NCBI GenBank assembly: GCA_013619125.1
Contig: JABXKS010000120.1
Location: 16,386-80,385, forward strand
DNA length: 64,000 nt
Direction: 5' to 3'
Source: Clostridiales bacterium
Lineage (GTDB): Bacteria > Bacillota > Clostridia > Tissierellales > GPF-1
Of the stretch, positions 38,020 to 45,811 are shown piece after piece. A model generated the notes under the pieces. That model was not told the DNA's origin. It ran no database searches and was given only the letters and a program-made list of their open reading frames with translations. The translations under genes were made by a program, and so were the position numbers. Within the stretch, counting starts at the first letter, position 1. Every line of letters begins with the position of its first letter.

Positions 38020-38048
38020 GGGAATCAATTGATTCTCCGCATTTTTTT
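38016..38048 (+). terminator. Attenuator terminator of the aromatic operon
   Basis: TGCGGGGAATCA (38016-38027) pairs with TGATTCTCCGCA (38030-38041), one G-U pair, followed by seven T (38042-38048). It lies between the leader stop codon and the DAHP synthase ribosome site. Confidence 0.9.
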
Positions 38049-38076
38049 ATGTTTTTTTCGGAAAGGGAGGAAAATT

Positions 38077-39087
38077 ATGGTTATTGTAATGAAAAAAGGA
38101 GCAAAGGATTCGGATATTCAGGCGGTGGTCGCTCATATCCACAAAAATGGAAACGAGGCAGATGTAAGTAGCGGGCCAAATCGAACCGTGATTGGCGTTA
38201 TTGGAGACACATTGAAATTTGAATTGTCGGAGTTTTTGATGGATCCGATGGTGGACAAGGCGTACCGTATTACGGTTCCCTACAAACTGGCAAGTCGATC
38301 TTATAAACGAGACGATACAGTAGTCATGGTAGGAAATGTTCCTGTAGGCAACGGAAGCTTTACAGTGATTGCTGGTCCTTGCGCCATTGAGAGTCGCGAT
38401 CAGATGATGGCGGCGGCAATAGCGGTTAAGAAATCAGGCGCAAATATCCTTCGCGGTGGTGCATTCAAGCCTAGAACATCGCCATATAGCTTTCAAGGAA
38501 TGGGCGTTGAAGGCTTGAAATTGTTGAAAGAAGCGGGCGAGCTTACTGGACTCCCGGTTGTATCGGAATTGATGAGCACTGCAGATTACGATGTGGTAGC
38601 GGAGCATGTGGATCTGATTCAGATTGGTGCTAGAAATATGCAGAACTTTTCTTTATTGAAATGCGTTGGTCGTGGAGACAAGCCAGTTTTATTGAAACGC
38701 GGCATGTCGGCAACACTGGAAGAGTTATTGGTAGCGGCGGAATACATTATGGCGGAAGGCAATCGCAACGTCATTCTGTGCGAAAGAGGAATTCGAACTT
38801 TCGAGAAATATATGAGAAACACCCTAGATCTGAATGTGGTAACGGCCATTAAAGAGATGTCGCATTTGCCGATTCTGATTGATCCAAGTCATGCGTCTGG
38901 TAGACGAAACATGGTCATTCCGATGGCGCGGGCGTCGGCAGCGATCAAGGCAGATGGTGTCATGGTTGAGGTTCATGCGAATCCAGATGAGGCGTTGTGT
39001 GACGGGGGACAGTCTTTGTACCCAGAACATTTTGAAGAGTTGATGCAGTCGGTGCGGGTGGTGCACGAAGCTGTGCGCGACCTATAA
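38077..39087 (+). CDS. aroF: 3-deoxy-7-phosphoheptulonate (DAHP) synthase
   Basis: Condenses phosphoenolpyruvate and erythrose 4-phosphate, the entry step of aromatic synthesis. 336 aa: an N-terminal ferredoxin-like regulatory domain (residues 1-70, MVIVMKKGAKDSDIQAVV) and a TIM barrel with FTVIAGPCAIESRDQ, LRGGAFKPRTSPYSFQGMG, metal-binding Cys in AGPC, and LPILIDPSHASGRR. This is the Thermotoga/Bacillus type whose N-terminal domain binds Tyr or Phe as inhibitor. The ATG at 38077 follows AGGGAGG; the frame upstream lies in the attenuator terminator. First structural gene of the operon. Confidence 0.96.
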   Translation: MVIVMKKGAKDSDIQAVVAHIHKNGNEADVSSGPNRTVIGVIGDTLKFELSEFLMDPMVDKAYRITVPYKLASRSYKRDDTVVMVGNVPVGNGSFTVIAGPCAIESRDQMMAAAIAVKKSGANILRGGAFKPRTSPYSFQGMGVEGLKLLKEAGELTGLPVVSELMSTADYDVVAEHVDLIQIGARNMQNFSLLKCVGRGDKPVLLKRGMSATLEELLVAAEYIMAEGNRNVILCERGIRTFEKYMRNTLDLNVVTAIKEMSHLPILIDPSHASGRRNMVIPMARASAAIKADGVMVEVHANPDEALCDGGQSLYPEHFEELMQSVRVVHEAVRDL

Positions 39088-39101
39088 GAGGAGGAAAAGA
39101 G

Positions 39102-39944
39102 ATGGAATCGGACTTTAAGCGGATTTTAATAGTTGGAATGGGATTGATGGGCGGATCATTTGCGAAAGCGATTCGCTATGCGGTTCCTGCAATTAAAATG
39201 GATGGGCTGGATCTGGATTATGAATCAATCGAGACAGCCCAAGCCCTCGGTATTATCGATGCGGGATTTAGCCAGACCCAAGAAGAAAAATATGACTTGA
39301 TCGTATTGGCGACACCCCTAGGAGCATATCCAACCATTATCAATATGTTGATTCCATGGATGGCGGAAGGCGCCCTGGTGACAGACTTGGGAAGCGTCAA
39401 GGAACGGGTTCATAGAGAAATGGTAGCTTGTTTGCCGGAGTTTGTTTCCTTTTTAGGCGGGCATCCCATGTGTGGAGCGGAACGGAATGGATTTTCTGCA
39501 TCCCGTGCGGATCTCTTTGATGGGAAGGTATTTTTCATAACCGGCGGAACCAATTGTCCAGTGCAAAACGCATATATTCGATTACTGGAAGCCATTGACG
39601 TACAGATCGTAAGGACGAGTCCGAAAGAACATGATACAATGGTGGCGAAAACAAGTCATATTCCTCATTTGACTGCCGTTTTGCTTTCCACTTTGATGGA
39701 AAGTGAAGAGAATTTCAAAAATTACATTGGCGATGGCTTTCGAGATTCCACGAGGATTGCCGCGGGAGATCCAAAGGTGTGGAGAGATATCTTCTTATAT
39801 AACGCACCGGCAATACTGGAGGACTTGGAAGAATTTCAAAGAAAACTCAATCGCTTGAAAAATTGTTTGCAGTCGGACAATGGAATGGAAATTCTAGATA
39901 CATTGGCAAGCGGCAAGCAGTTTCAAGAGGGAATAAAGGAGTAG
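39102..39944 (+). CDS. tyrA: Prephenate dehydrogenase
   Basis: Oxidative decarboxylation of prephenate to 4-hydroxyphenylpyruvate on the way to tyrosine. 280 aa: NAD-binding GMGLMGGSFAKAIR at residues 12-25, LVTDLGSVKERVHREM, the substrate site GGHPMCGAERNGFSASRADLF and the catalytic His in KTSHIPHLTA. No ACT domain is attached, unlike many Bacillus forms. GAGGAGG precedes the ATG; second gene of the operon. Confidence 0.95.
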   Translation: MESDFKRILIVGMGLMGGSFAKAIRYAVPAIKMDGLDLDYESIETAQALGIIDAGFSQTQEEKYDLIVLATPLGAYPTIINMLIPWMAEGALVTDLGSVKERVHREMVACLPEFVSFLGGHPMCGAERNGFSASRADLFDGKVFFITGGTNCPVQNAYIRLLEAIDVQIVRTSPKEHDTMVAKTSHIPHLTAVLLSTLMESEENFKNYIGDGFRDSTRIAAGDPKVWRDIFLYNAPAILEDLEEFQRKLNRLKNCLQSDNGMEILDTLASGKQFQEGIKE

Positions 39945-39947
39945 AGG

Positions 39948-41027
39948 ATGCAAAAAATCGATGTGCAATCAAAACACGGGAAATATCCAATCTTAATTGA
40001 AGAGGGAATATTTAAGCAGGCGGGAAATTGGATTCGCAGGTGGATGCCTTCTTCACAATTGGCGATTATCACCGATACCAATGTAGGCGAACTCTACTTG
40101 GAGCAACTTCAGGCTGATTTGAAGCAAGCTGGACTAGGGTTTGTGGATGCCTTCATAATCAAGGCGGGTGAAGAGAGCAAGAACCTTCAAACAATAGAGA
40201 CTATTTATCATTGGCTTTTAGAAAAAGGGCACGATCGATCCAGTGGGATCATTGCCCTCGGCGGCGGTGTTGTAGGTGATATGTCTGGGTTTGTCGCTTC
40301 AACGTTTATGAGGGGAATTCCTTTTGTGCAAGTGCCGACGAGTTTGTTGGCACAGGTAGACAGTAGCGTTGGCGGAAAGGTTGGCGTGAATGTAAGGGAA
40401 GGAAAAAATTTGATTGGCAGTTTCTATGCGCCTAAGGGTGTGATTATTGACCCTAGTGTTCTAATGTCTTTGCCGATGAGACAATTTCGAAACGGGATTG
40501 CCGAGGTTGTAAAGACAGGGGCGATTTTGGATGCGAATTTATTGAAGCAAGTTGCTCTTTTGCGTGACGAAGCGGAGCTGAGACCTGCATGGGGCAAGGT
40601 GATTGCGCGCTGCTGCGAGTTAAAGGCGATGGTTGTCAGCCAGGATGAAGAGGAGCACGGACTTCGAAAGATTTTGAATTTCGGCCATAGTTTTGGACAT
40701 GGCATTGAGCAATACACGGAATACAAGAAATATGCCCATGGCGAGGCTGTTGCCATAGGGATGATTCTGGCAGCGCAAATCGGTCAAGAATTAGGAATCA
40801 CGGAATCGGGTGTCGAAGAAGAGTTGACAGCTTTGCTCACTCAATTTCACTTGCCGGTTCAATCCATTCCAATTCCGACGGAAGAATGGCTTGCTGCCAT
40901 GAAAAAAGATAAGAAGAAAAGCCGAGGACTCTTGCATCTTGTGGCGGTGAAAGCGATGGGGCAGGCAGTGGTACGTCCTGTGAAATATGGTATTATTGAA
41001 GACTTTTTAAAGGGGGTAGCGGAATGA
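39948..41027 (+). CDS. aroB: 3-dehydroquinate synthase
   Basis: Turns DAHP into 3-dehydroquinate with NAD+ and Zn or Co. 359 aa: AGEESKNLQTIE, NAD-binding GGGVVGDMSGFVASTFMRGI, VPTSLLAQVDSSVGGKVGVN, and metal ligands in the Glu of GIAEVVK and in NFGHSFGHGIEQ. AAGGAG precedes the start, three bases after tyrA; overlaps aroA by four bases. Confidence 0.96.
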   Translation: MQKIDVQSKHGKYPILIEEGIFKQAGNWIRRWMPSSQLAIITDTNVGELYLEQLQADLKQAGLGFVDAFIIKAGEESKNLQTIETIYHWLLEKGHDRSSGIIALGGGVVGDMSGFVASTFMRGIPFVQVPTSLLAQVDSSVGGKVGVNVREGKNLIGSFYAPKGVIIDPSVLMSLPMRQFRNGIAEVVKTGAILDANLLKQVALLRDEAELRPAWGKVIARCCELKAMVVSQDEEEHGLRKILNFGHSFGHGIEQYTEYKKYAHGEAVAIGMILAAQIGQELGITESGVEEELTALLTQFHLPVQSIPIPTEEWLAAMKKDKKKSRGLLHLVAVKAMGQAVVRPVKYGIIEDFLKGVAE

Positions 41028-42283
41028 AACGAGTGATTCAGCCATCGAGTTTACAGGGCACCTTGCGAGTTCCTTCCTCTAAAAGCGTTTCGCACCGTGC
41101 CTTGATCTGCGCAGCCTTGAGTGCGGGGGTTTCTTGTGTAAGCGGACTTGATGATTCGAGGGATTTGCGTGCAACCCGTGAGGCGATGGAAGCCTTGGGG
41201 GCGAGTTTTGAGCTCGTGGAAGACGGTATTTGGGAAATCACCGGGGTCAGGGAACATACGAAAAATGCTGTAATTGATTGTGGTGAATCGGGTTCAACCC
41301 TTCGCTTTATGATTCCGATTGCGGCACTTTTAGCGGATCGTGCAGAGTTTAATGGAGAAGGTAAGTTGCCGACTCGGCCGATTCAGACGATCCTTGATGT
41401 CTTTGACCAGGCGGGAACAACCTATACATATCCAGGACAATTGCCTCTTGTCACTGAGCGGTTTGAGTTGCCAACTTCCTTTGAACTGGATGGAAGCATT
41501 AGCTCGCAATTCTTTACGGGCTTTTTACTTGCGGCGCCCATTGCGAAATCCGAAATGACATTGGACATTCAGGGGAAGTTGGAGTCGGAGCCCTATGTGG
41601 AGTTGACTCGAGAGGTGATGGCTGCCTTTGGTATTGAGATCAATCGGACAGAAACGGGATACTACGTGCCGGATGGTCAAAGATATACCTCGGTTGACTT
41701 TCATGTAGAGGGCGACTTTTCGCAAGCTGCATTTTGGATTGTTGCCGGATTAATTGGCACGCAGCCCATTTGTCTCAGGGGATTGAAGAAAAAGTCGAGG
41801 CAAGGGGATCGAGCGATTCTATTCTTGGTGCGCGAGATGGGCGGGGATTGGGAATGGAAAAATGATGATCTGTGGGTGTATCCATCCAAAACAACTGGCA
41901 TTACTATCGACGTTCGAGATATTCCAGATCTGGTACCGATTTTGTCGGTACTTGCAGCCGTCAGCTTTGGGGAAACAAGGATTGTCAATGCGGCTAGACT
42001 TCGTATCAAAGAATCGGACCGATTGGAGTCGACAACGAATGTGTTAACAGCGTTGGGTGTGAAGATTCAGGAAGAAAAAGAAGGATTGCTAATTCAAGGT
42101 GGCGAAGGATTTACCGGCGGCTTGGTGGATGCGTGGAACGATCATCGCATCGCCATGGCGGTAGCCATTGCCAGTATAAGGGCGTCGGCAGAGATTGAAT
42201 TAACTGGAAGTGAAGCGGTGAATAAGTCATACCCGCATTTTTGGGATGAGTTTCAGCGAATGGGAGGAAAAATAGATGAGTAG
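41024..42283 (+). CDS. aroA: 3-phosphoshikimate 1-carboxyvinyltransferase (EPSP synthase)
   Basis: Adds enolpyruvate to shikimate 3-phosphate; the glyphosate target. 419 aa with SSKSVSHRALICAAL near the N-terminus, DCGESGSTLRFMIP, GSISSQFFTGFLLAAP, DIPDLVPILSVLA with the catalytic Asp, and RIKESDRLESTTNVL. The ATCGESGSTLRF-like loop has DCGESGSTLRFM, so the class cannot be told from this alone. Four-base overlap with aroB, eight with aroC. Confidence 0.96.
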   Translation: MKRVIQPSSLQGTLRVPSSKSVSHRALICAALSAGVSCVSGLDDSRDLRATREAMEALGASFELVEDGIWEITGVREHTKNAVIDCGESGSTLRFMIPIAALLADRAEFNGEGKLPTRPIQTILDVFDQAGTTYTYPGQLPLVTERFELPTSFELDGSISSQFFTGFLLAAPIAKSEMTLDIQGKLESEPYVELTREVMAAFGIEINRTETGYYVPDGQRYTSVDFHVEGDFSQAAFWIVAGLIGTQPICLRGLKKKSRQGDRAILFLVREMGGDWEWKNDDLWVYPSKTTGITIDVRDIPDLVPILSVLAAVSFGETRIVNAARLRIKESDRLESTTNVLTALGVKIQEEKEGLLIQGGEGFTGGLVDAWNDHRIAMAVAIASIRASAEIELTGSEAVNKSYPHFWDEFQRMGGKIDE

Positions 42284-43364
42284 TCAGTGGGGAAAGAATC
42301 TTCGAATGAGTATATTTGGGGAAAGCCATGGCACTGCCATTGGTGTGGTAATGGATGGACTTCCTTCGGGATTGCCGATCGATGAAGAACGGATTCTTTT
42401 TGAGATGAAGCGCAGACAACCTGGGAATATGCCTTGGAGCACCAAACGGAAAGAAGCGGATCTACCAGAGATTGTTAGCGGCAGTTATGAAGGAAAGACA
42501 ACGGGGACTCCTCTTTGTGCCATGATAAGAAATACCAACGCGCGATCGAAGGATTATTCAGTATTGACATCTTTGTATCGCCCGTCTCACGCAGATTATT
42601 CGGGAAGCATTCGCTATGATGGCGCCAATGATCCCAGAGGGGGCGGACATTTTTCTGGGCGATTGACGGCACCCATGGTATTTGCAGGTGCATTGATCCG
42701 GCCGTGGTTGGAAGAGAAGGGAATTTTTATTTTCGCTCAGATTCGCCGAATTGGCGGACTTGGAACGAAGCCGATCGAGACGCTTTCGGAAGAGGAATTG
42801 AAGAGTTTGTCCGGATTGGACTTTGCCGTGTCTCGGGAGTGGGACCGCAAGGAAATGATTGAAGCTATTGAAAAAACTCGACTGCAGGAAGACTCCTTGG
42901 GCGGCTCGATTGAGTTGTTGATTACCGGCTTGCCGGTTGGGGTTGGTAACCCGATCTTCGATACGGTGGAGGGGAACCTGGCGCAAGCCTTGTTTGGAAT
43001 CCCGGCCGTCAAGGCGATTGAGTTTGGAGACGGATGTGAGTTTGCGGATATGACGGGTTCCCAGGCTGCGGATGAAATGCGAATGGATGGCGATACGATT
43101 ACCTTCGCATCGAATCACAACGGCGGGATCGTTGGTGGGATTACAACGGGCGCGCCGATTCGATGTCGTATCACGATCAAACCGACACCATCCATCAGTC
43201 AACCCCTTCAAACCGTAACGCGGGAAGGTGTTGATGAAACCTTGCGGTTGACGGGTCGGCATGATCCTTGTGTTGTCCCTCGCGCCGTACCTGTAGCAGA
43301 AGCGGTTGCAGCCATGGTGCTGGCTGATTTGCTCTTGGGAGGTGGCGATCATGGCGACAAGTAA
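42276..43364 (+). CDS. aroC: Chorismate synthase
   Basis: Makes chorismate from EPSP using reduced FMN. 362 aa: RMSIFGESHGTAIGVVMDGLPSG at the start, RPSHADYSGSIRYDG, DPRGGGHFSGRLTAPM, and SNHNGGIVGGITTGAPI near the C-terminus. GGAGG lies 10 bases before the ATG. No attached flavin reductase, so it is the monofunctional type. Overlaps aroA by eight bases and pheA by 14. Confidence 0.96.
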   Translation: MSSQWGKNLRMSIFGESHGTAIGVVMDGLPSGLPIDEERILFEMKRRQPGNMPWSTKRKEADLPEIVSGSYEGKTTGTPLCAMIRNTNARSKDYSVLTSLYRPSHADYSGSIRYDGANDPRGGGHFSGRLTAPMVFAGALIRPWLEEKGIFIFAQIRRIGGLGTKPIETLSEEELKSLSGLDFAVSREWDRKEMIEAIEKTRLQEDSLGGSIELLITGLPVGVGNPIFDTVEGNLAQALFGIPAVKAIEFGDGCEFADMTGSQAADEMRMDGDTITFASNHNGGIVGGITTGAPIRCRITIKPTPSISQPLQTVTREGVDETLRLTGRHDPCVVPRAVPVAEAVAAMVLADLLLGGGDHGDK

Positions 43365-44190
43365 GTTGGTTGGGTATCAAGGTGTTCCCGGCGCATTTTC
43401 TGAAATTGCTGTTCGTTCTTTTTTTCATGGATTTGAACATCGTGCTTTTGAAACCTTTGAAGCGGTGGTGGAAGCGGTGCAATCCGACGAAGTTATCGCG
43501 GGCATGCTCCCTATTGAAAATAGCTCAACGGGCGCCATTCGTGCCGTGTATACCCTGTTGCTTCAGGCGGGACTCAAGATCGTAGGAGAGGAATATGTTC
43601 CCGTGAGGCATTGCCTGATGGTGAAACCGGGAGCGAAACTGGAAAATATCCGAGATGTTTATTCCCATCCGGAAGCTTTGCGGCAATGTCAGGCTTTTTT
43701 AGGTGAGTATAGGGAGTGGACACAGCATGCTTATCTCAATACGGCCAAAAGTGCGGAGCGCGTTGCGGAAAGTGGGGATGAAACAATCGCGGCGATCGCG
43801 AGCAAACGGGCGGCTGAGATCTATCAGTTGGAAATTTTGAAATCGGAAATTCAAGATCAACGAACCAATACAACACGATTCGTGGTCGTTGCGAAAGCAT
43901 CGATTGAAAATACGCCGCTTACCAAGGCGTCAATGATCTTGCGGGTTTCACATCAGCCGGGTTGCCTTTTCGAAGCCCTTGGCGTGTTTTCGGAGTATAA
44001 AATCAATATGTCGAAGATTGAATCCCATCCAGCAAAAGAGGTGCCGTGGGAGTATGATTTCTTCATTGATCTGGAACGAACGGCCGATGAAAAAGCATTT
44101 CAAGCGATGCTGGGAGAACTAAGCAAACGGTCTTTGGAATATCAATTGTTGGGGTCCTATACGGCTAATCCCCTTAATGAGATCAAATAA
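43351..44190 (+). CDS. pheA: Prephenate dehydratase
   Basis: Converts prephenate to phenylpyruvate on the way to phenylalanine. 279 aa: VGYQGVPGAFSEIAVRSFF at the start, IENSSTGAIRAVY, the TTRFVVVAK motif essential for catalysis, and a C-terminal ACT domain (from about residue 195; SHQPGCLFEALGVFSEY, ESHPAKEVPWEYDFFID) for feedback inhibition by Phe. GGAGG precedes the ATG at 43351; the longer frame from 43306 lies in aroC. Last gene of the operon, closed by a terminator. Confidence 0.95.
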   Translation: MATSKLVGYQGVPGAFSEIAVRSFFHGFEHRAFETFEAVVEAVQSDEVIAGMLPIENSSTGAIRAVYTLLLQAGLKIVGEEYVPVRHCLMVKPGAKLENIRDVYSHPEALRQCQAFLGEYREWTQHAYLNTAKSAERVAESGDETIAAIASKRAAEIYQLEILKSEIQDQRTNTTRFVVVAKASIENTPLTKASMILRVSHQPGCLFEALGVFSEYKINMSKIESHPAKEVPWEYDFFIDLERTADEKAFQAMLGELSKRSLEYQLLGSYTANPLNEIK

Positions 44191-44195
44191 ATGAG

Positions 44196-44225
44196 AAGCG
44201 GACATGATTTGTTCGCTTTTTTTTG
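44196..44225 (+). terminator. Terminator of the aromatic operon
   Basis: AAGCGGAC/GTTCGCTT stem with seven-base loop and a run of T. Confidence 0.8.
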
Positions 44226-44369
44226 CGTTTTTCGAATGGAAATGGTATTTTGGCAAACATTTACCTGCCATATCCGTATGAATATGGAACGCTGATCGAT
44301 ACACTTTGTATAAAAATGCACATTCACGAAGAATGGAATTATTTTAATAAAAAACATTCGTGTTTTGCG

Positions 44370-44398
44370 TTGACTTTCCCTGCCTCCTTTGTTAGACT
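44370..44398 (+). promoter_or_regulatory. Promoter of the purine permease
   Basis: TTGACT (44370-44375), 17 bases, TAGACT (44393-44398). Confidence 0.65.
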
Positions 44399-44416
44399 GT
44401 ATTTGAATTAATACAG
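44397..44416. promoter_or_regulatory. Inverted repeat at the permease transcription start
   Basis: CTGTATT-TGAATT-AATACAG, seven-base perfect arms overlapping the end of the -10 box; a candidate operator. The preceding 150 bases show no gene or riboswitch. Confidence 0.4.
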
Positions 44417-44435
44417 AACACGAGGAGGAACATTA

Positions 44436-45743
44436 ATGGAATCATTTTTTAAATTAAAGGAAAACGGCACCAATGTTCGAACAGAGATTTTGGCAGGGAT
44501 TACAACCTTTATGACGATGGCCTATATTTTGATCGTCAATCCCTTAACCTTAGAGGCTGCAGGGATGGATTTCGGTGGCGTATTTACAGCAACTGCCTTG
44601 GCTTCTATCTTGGCAACGATCACCATGGGTCTTGTGGCCAATTATCCGTTTGCATTGGCACCGGGCATGGGCTTGAACGCATTTTTCGCCTATACGGTTG
44701 TGCTTCAGATGGGTTACACATGGCAAACGGCGTTAACGGCTGTATTAATTGAAGGTCTTATTTTTATCGGGTTGACATTCTTGAATGTTCGGGAAGCGAT
44801 TATAAACTCAATTCCAATGAACATTAAGAAGGCAATTTCAGTCGGTATTGGTTTATTTATAGCATTTATTGGCCTAGCGAACGCGGGCATTGTTGTACAG
44901 GGAGCGACTCCGGTTACTCTGGGCGATCTTTCATCTCCAACGGTAATTGTTGCGCTTGTGGGCTTGGTTGTAACAGGTATCCTATTAGCGAGGAATGTGA
45001 AAGGCGCTTTATTGTTTGGTATTTTGCTTTCAGCACTAGTCGGTATCCCTTTGGGTGTGACTCCGATTCCAGAAAGTATTATCAGTGCGCCACCGTCATT
45101 GGCGAAGGTTGCGTTCCAATTTGATTTCGGTTTCTTGACGGATCCGAAAGCATTATTTGATATTATTGTTGTTTTGTTTACCTTCCTAATGGTAGATATG
45201 TTTGATACGGTAGGAACCCTGGTTGGGGTTGCGACCAAAGCTAATATGTTGGACAAAGATGGAAAGCTTCCTCGTGCGAAACAAGCCTTGTTTGCCGATG
45301 CGATCGGAACAACTATTGGCGCGTGTCTTGGAACATCAACGGTTACAACGTATGTGGAGTCTGCTTCAGGTGTTTCTGAGGGCGGCCGTACTGGTTTGAC
45401 CGCATTGTCTACTGCGGGTATGTTTGCAATTGCCTTGTTTATGTCACCATTGTTTATTGCGATTCCGGGAGCGGCTACCGCACCCGCGTTGATCCTTGTT
45501 GGTTTGTTTATGATGAGTCCAATCAAAGAGATCGATTTGACTGATTACACAGAAGCCATTCCAGCATTCTTGACAATCATTATGATGCCTTTGGCATATT
45601 CGATTGCAGAAGGAATTGAATTTGGTATTCTTTCCTATGTATTGTTAAAAACATTCACGGGAAAAGGAAAAGATGTGCCAGTACTTACCTATATTGTCGG
45701 GCTGCTATTCCTGGTTAAGATTTACTTCACGTACTTCGCGTAA
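44436..45743 (+). CDS. NCS2/AzgA-type purine permease
   Basis: 435 aa with about 12-13 transmembrane segments. The N-terminus (FKLKENGTNVRTEILAGITT then FMTMAYILIVNP) and FALAPGMGLNAFFAYTVV are diagnostic of the AzgA-like adenine/guanine/hypoxanthine permeases (PbuG/PbuO); FDTVGTLVGVATKANMLD and GTSTVTTYVESASGVSEGGRTG follow. GAGGAGG precedes the ATG. It lies immediately before the pur operon, fitting a role in purine salvage. Confidence 0.93.
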   Translation: MESFFKLKENGTNVRTEILAGITTFMTMAYILIVNPLTLEAAGMDFGGVFTATALASILATITMGLVANYPFALAPGMGLNAFFAYTVVLQMGYTWQTALTAVLIEGLIFIGLTFLNVREAIINSIPMNIKKAISVGIGLFIAFIGLANAGIVVQGATPVTLGDLSSPTVIVALVGLVVTGILLARNVKGALLFGILLSALVGIPLGVTPIPESIISAPPSLAKVAFQFDFGFLTDPKALFDIIVVLFTFLMVDMFDTVGTLVGVATKANMLDKDGKLPRAKQALFADAIGTTIGACLGTSTVTTYVESASGVSEGGRTGLTALSTAGMFAIALFMSPLFIAIPGAATAPALILVGLFMMSPIKEIDLTDYTEAIPAFLTIIMMPLAYSIAEGIEFGILSYVLLKTFTGKGKDVPVLTYIVGLLFLVKIYFTYFA

Positions 45744-45758
45744 AAGTGCATAGCATAG

Positions 45759-45792
45759 AGTCCGAGTAGCGAAATCTATTCGGGCTTTTTTC
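45759..45792 (+). terminator. Terminator between the permease and purL
   Basis: AGTCCGAGTAG/CTATTCGGGCT stem with two G-U pairs and six T. Only 20 bases separate it from the purL start, so no full promoter fits behind it. Confidence 0.8.
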
Positions 45793-45811
45793 ATTCTTTA
45801 AGGAGGAACAA

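Noticed and set aside
38029..38076. Upstream extension of DAHP synthase
   Set aside because: The extension runs through the attenuator terminator and T-run, and AGGGAGG fits the ATG at 38077.
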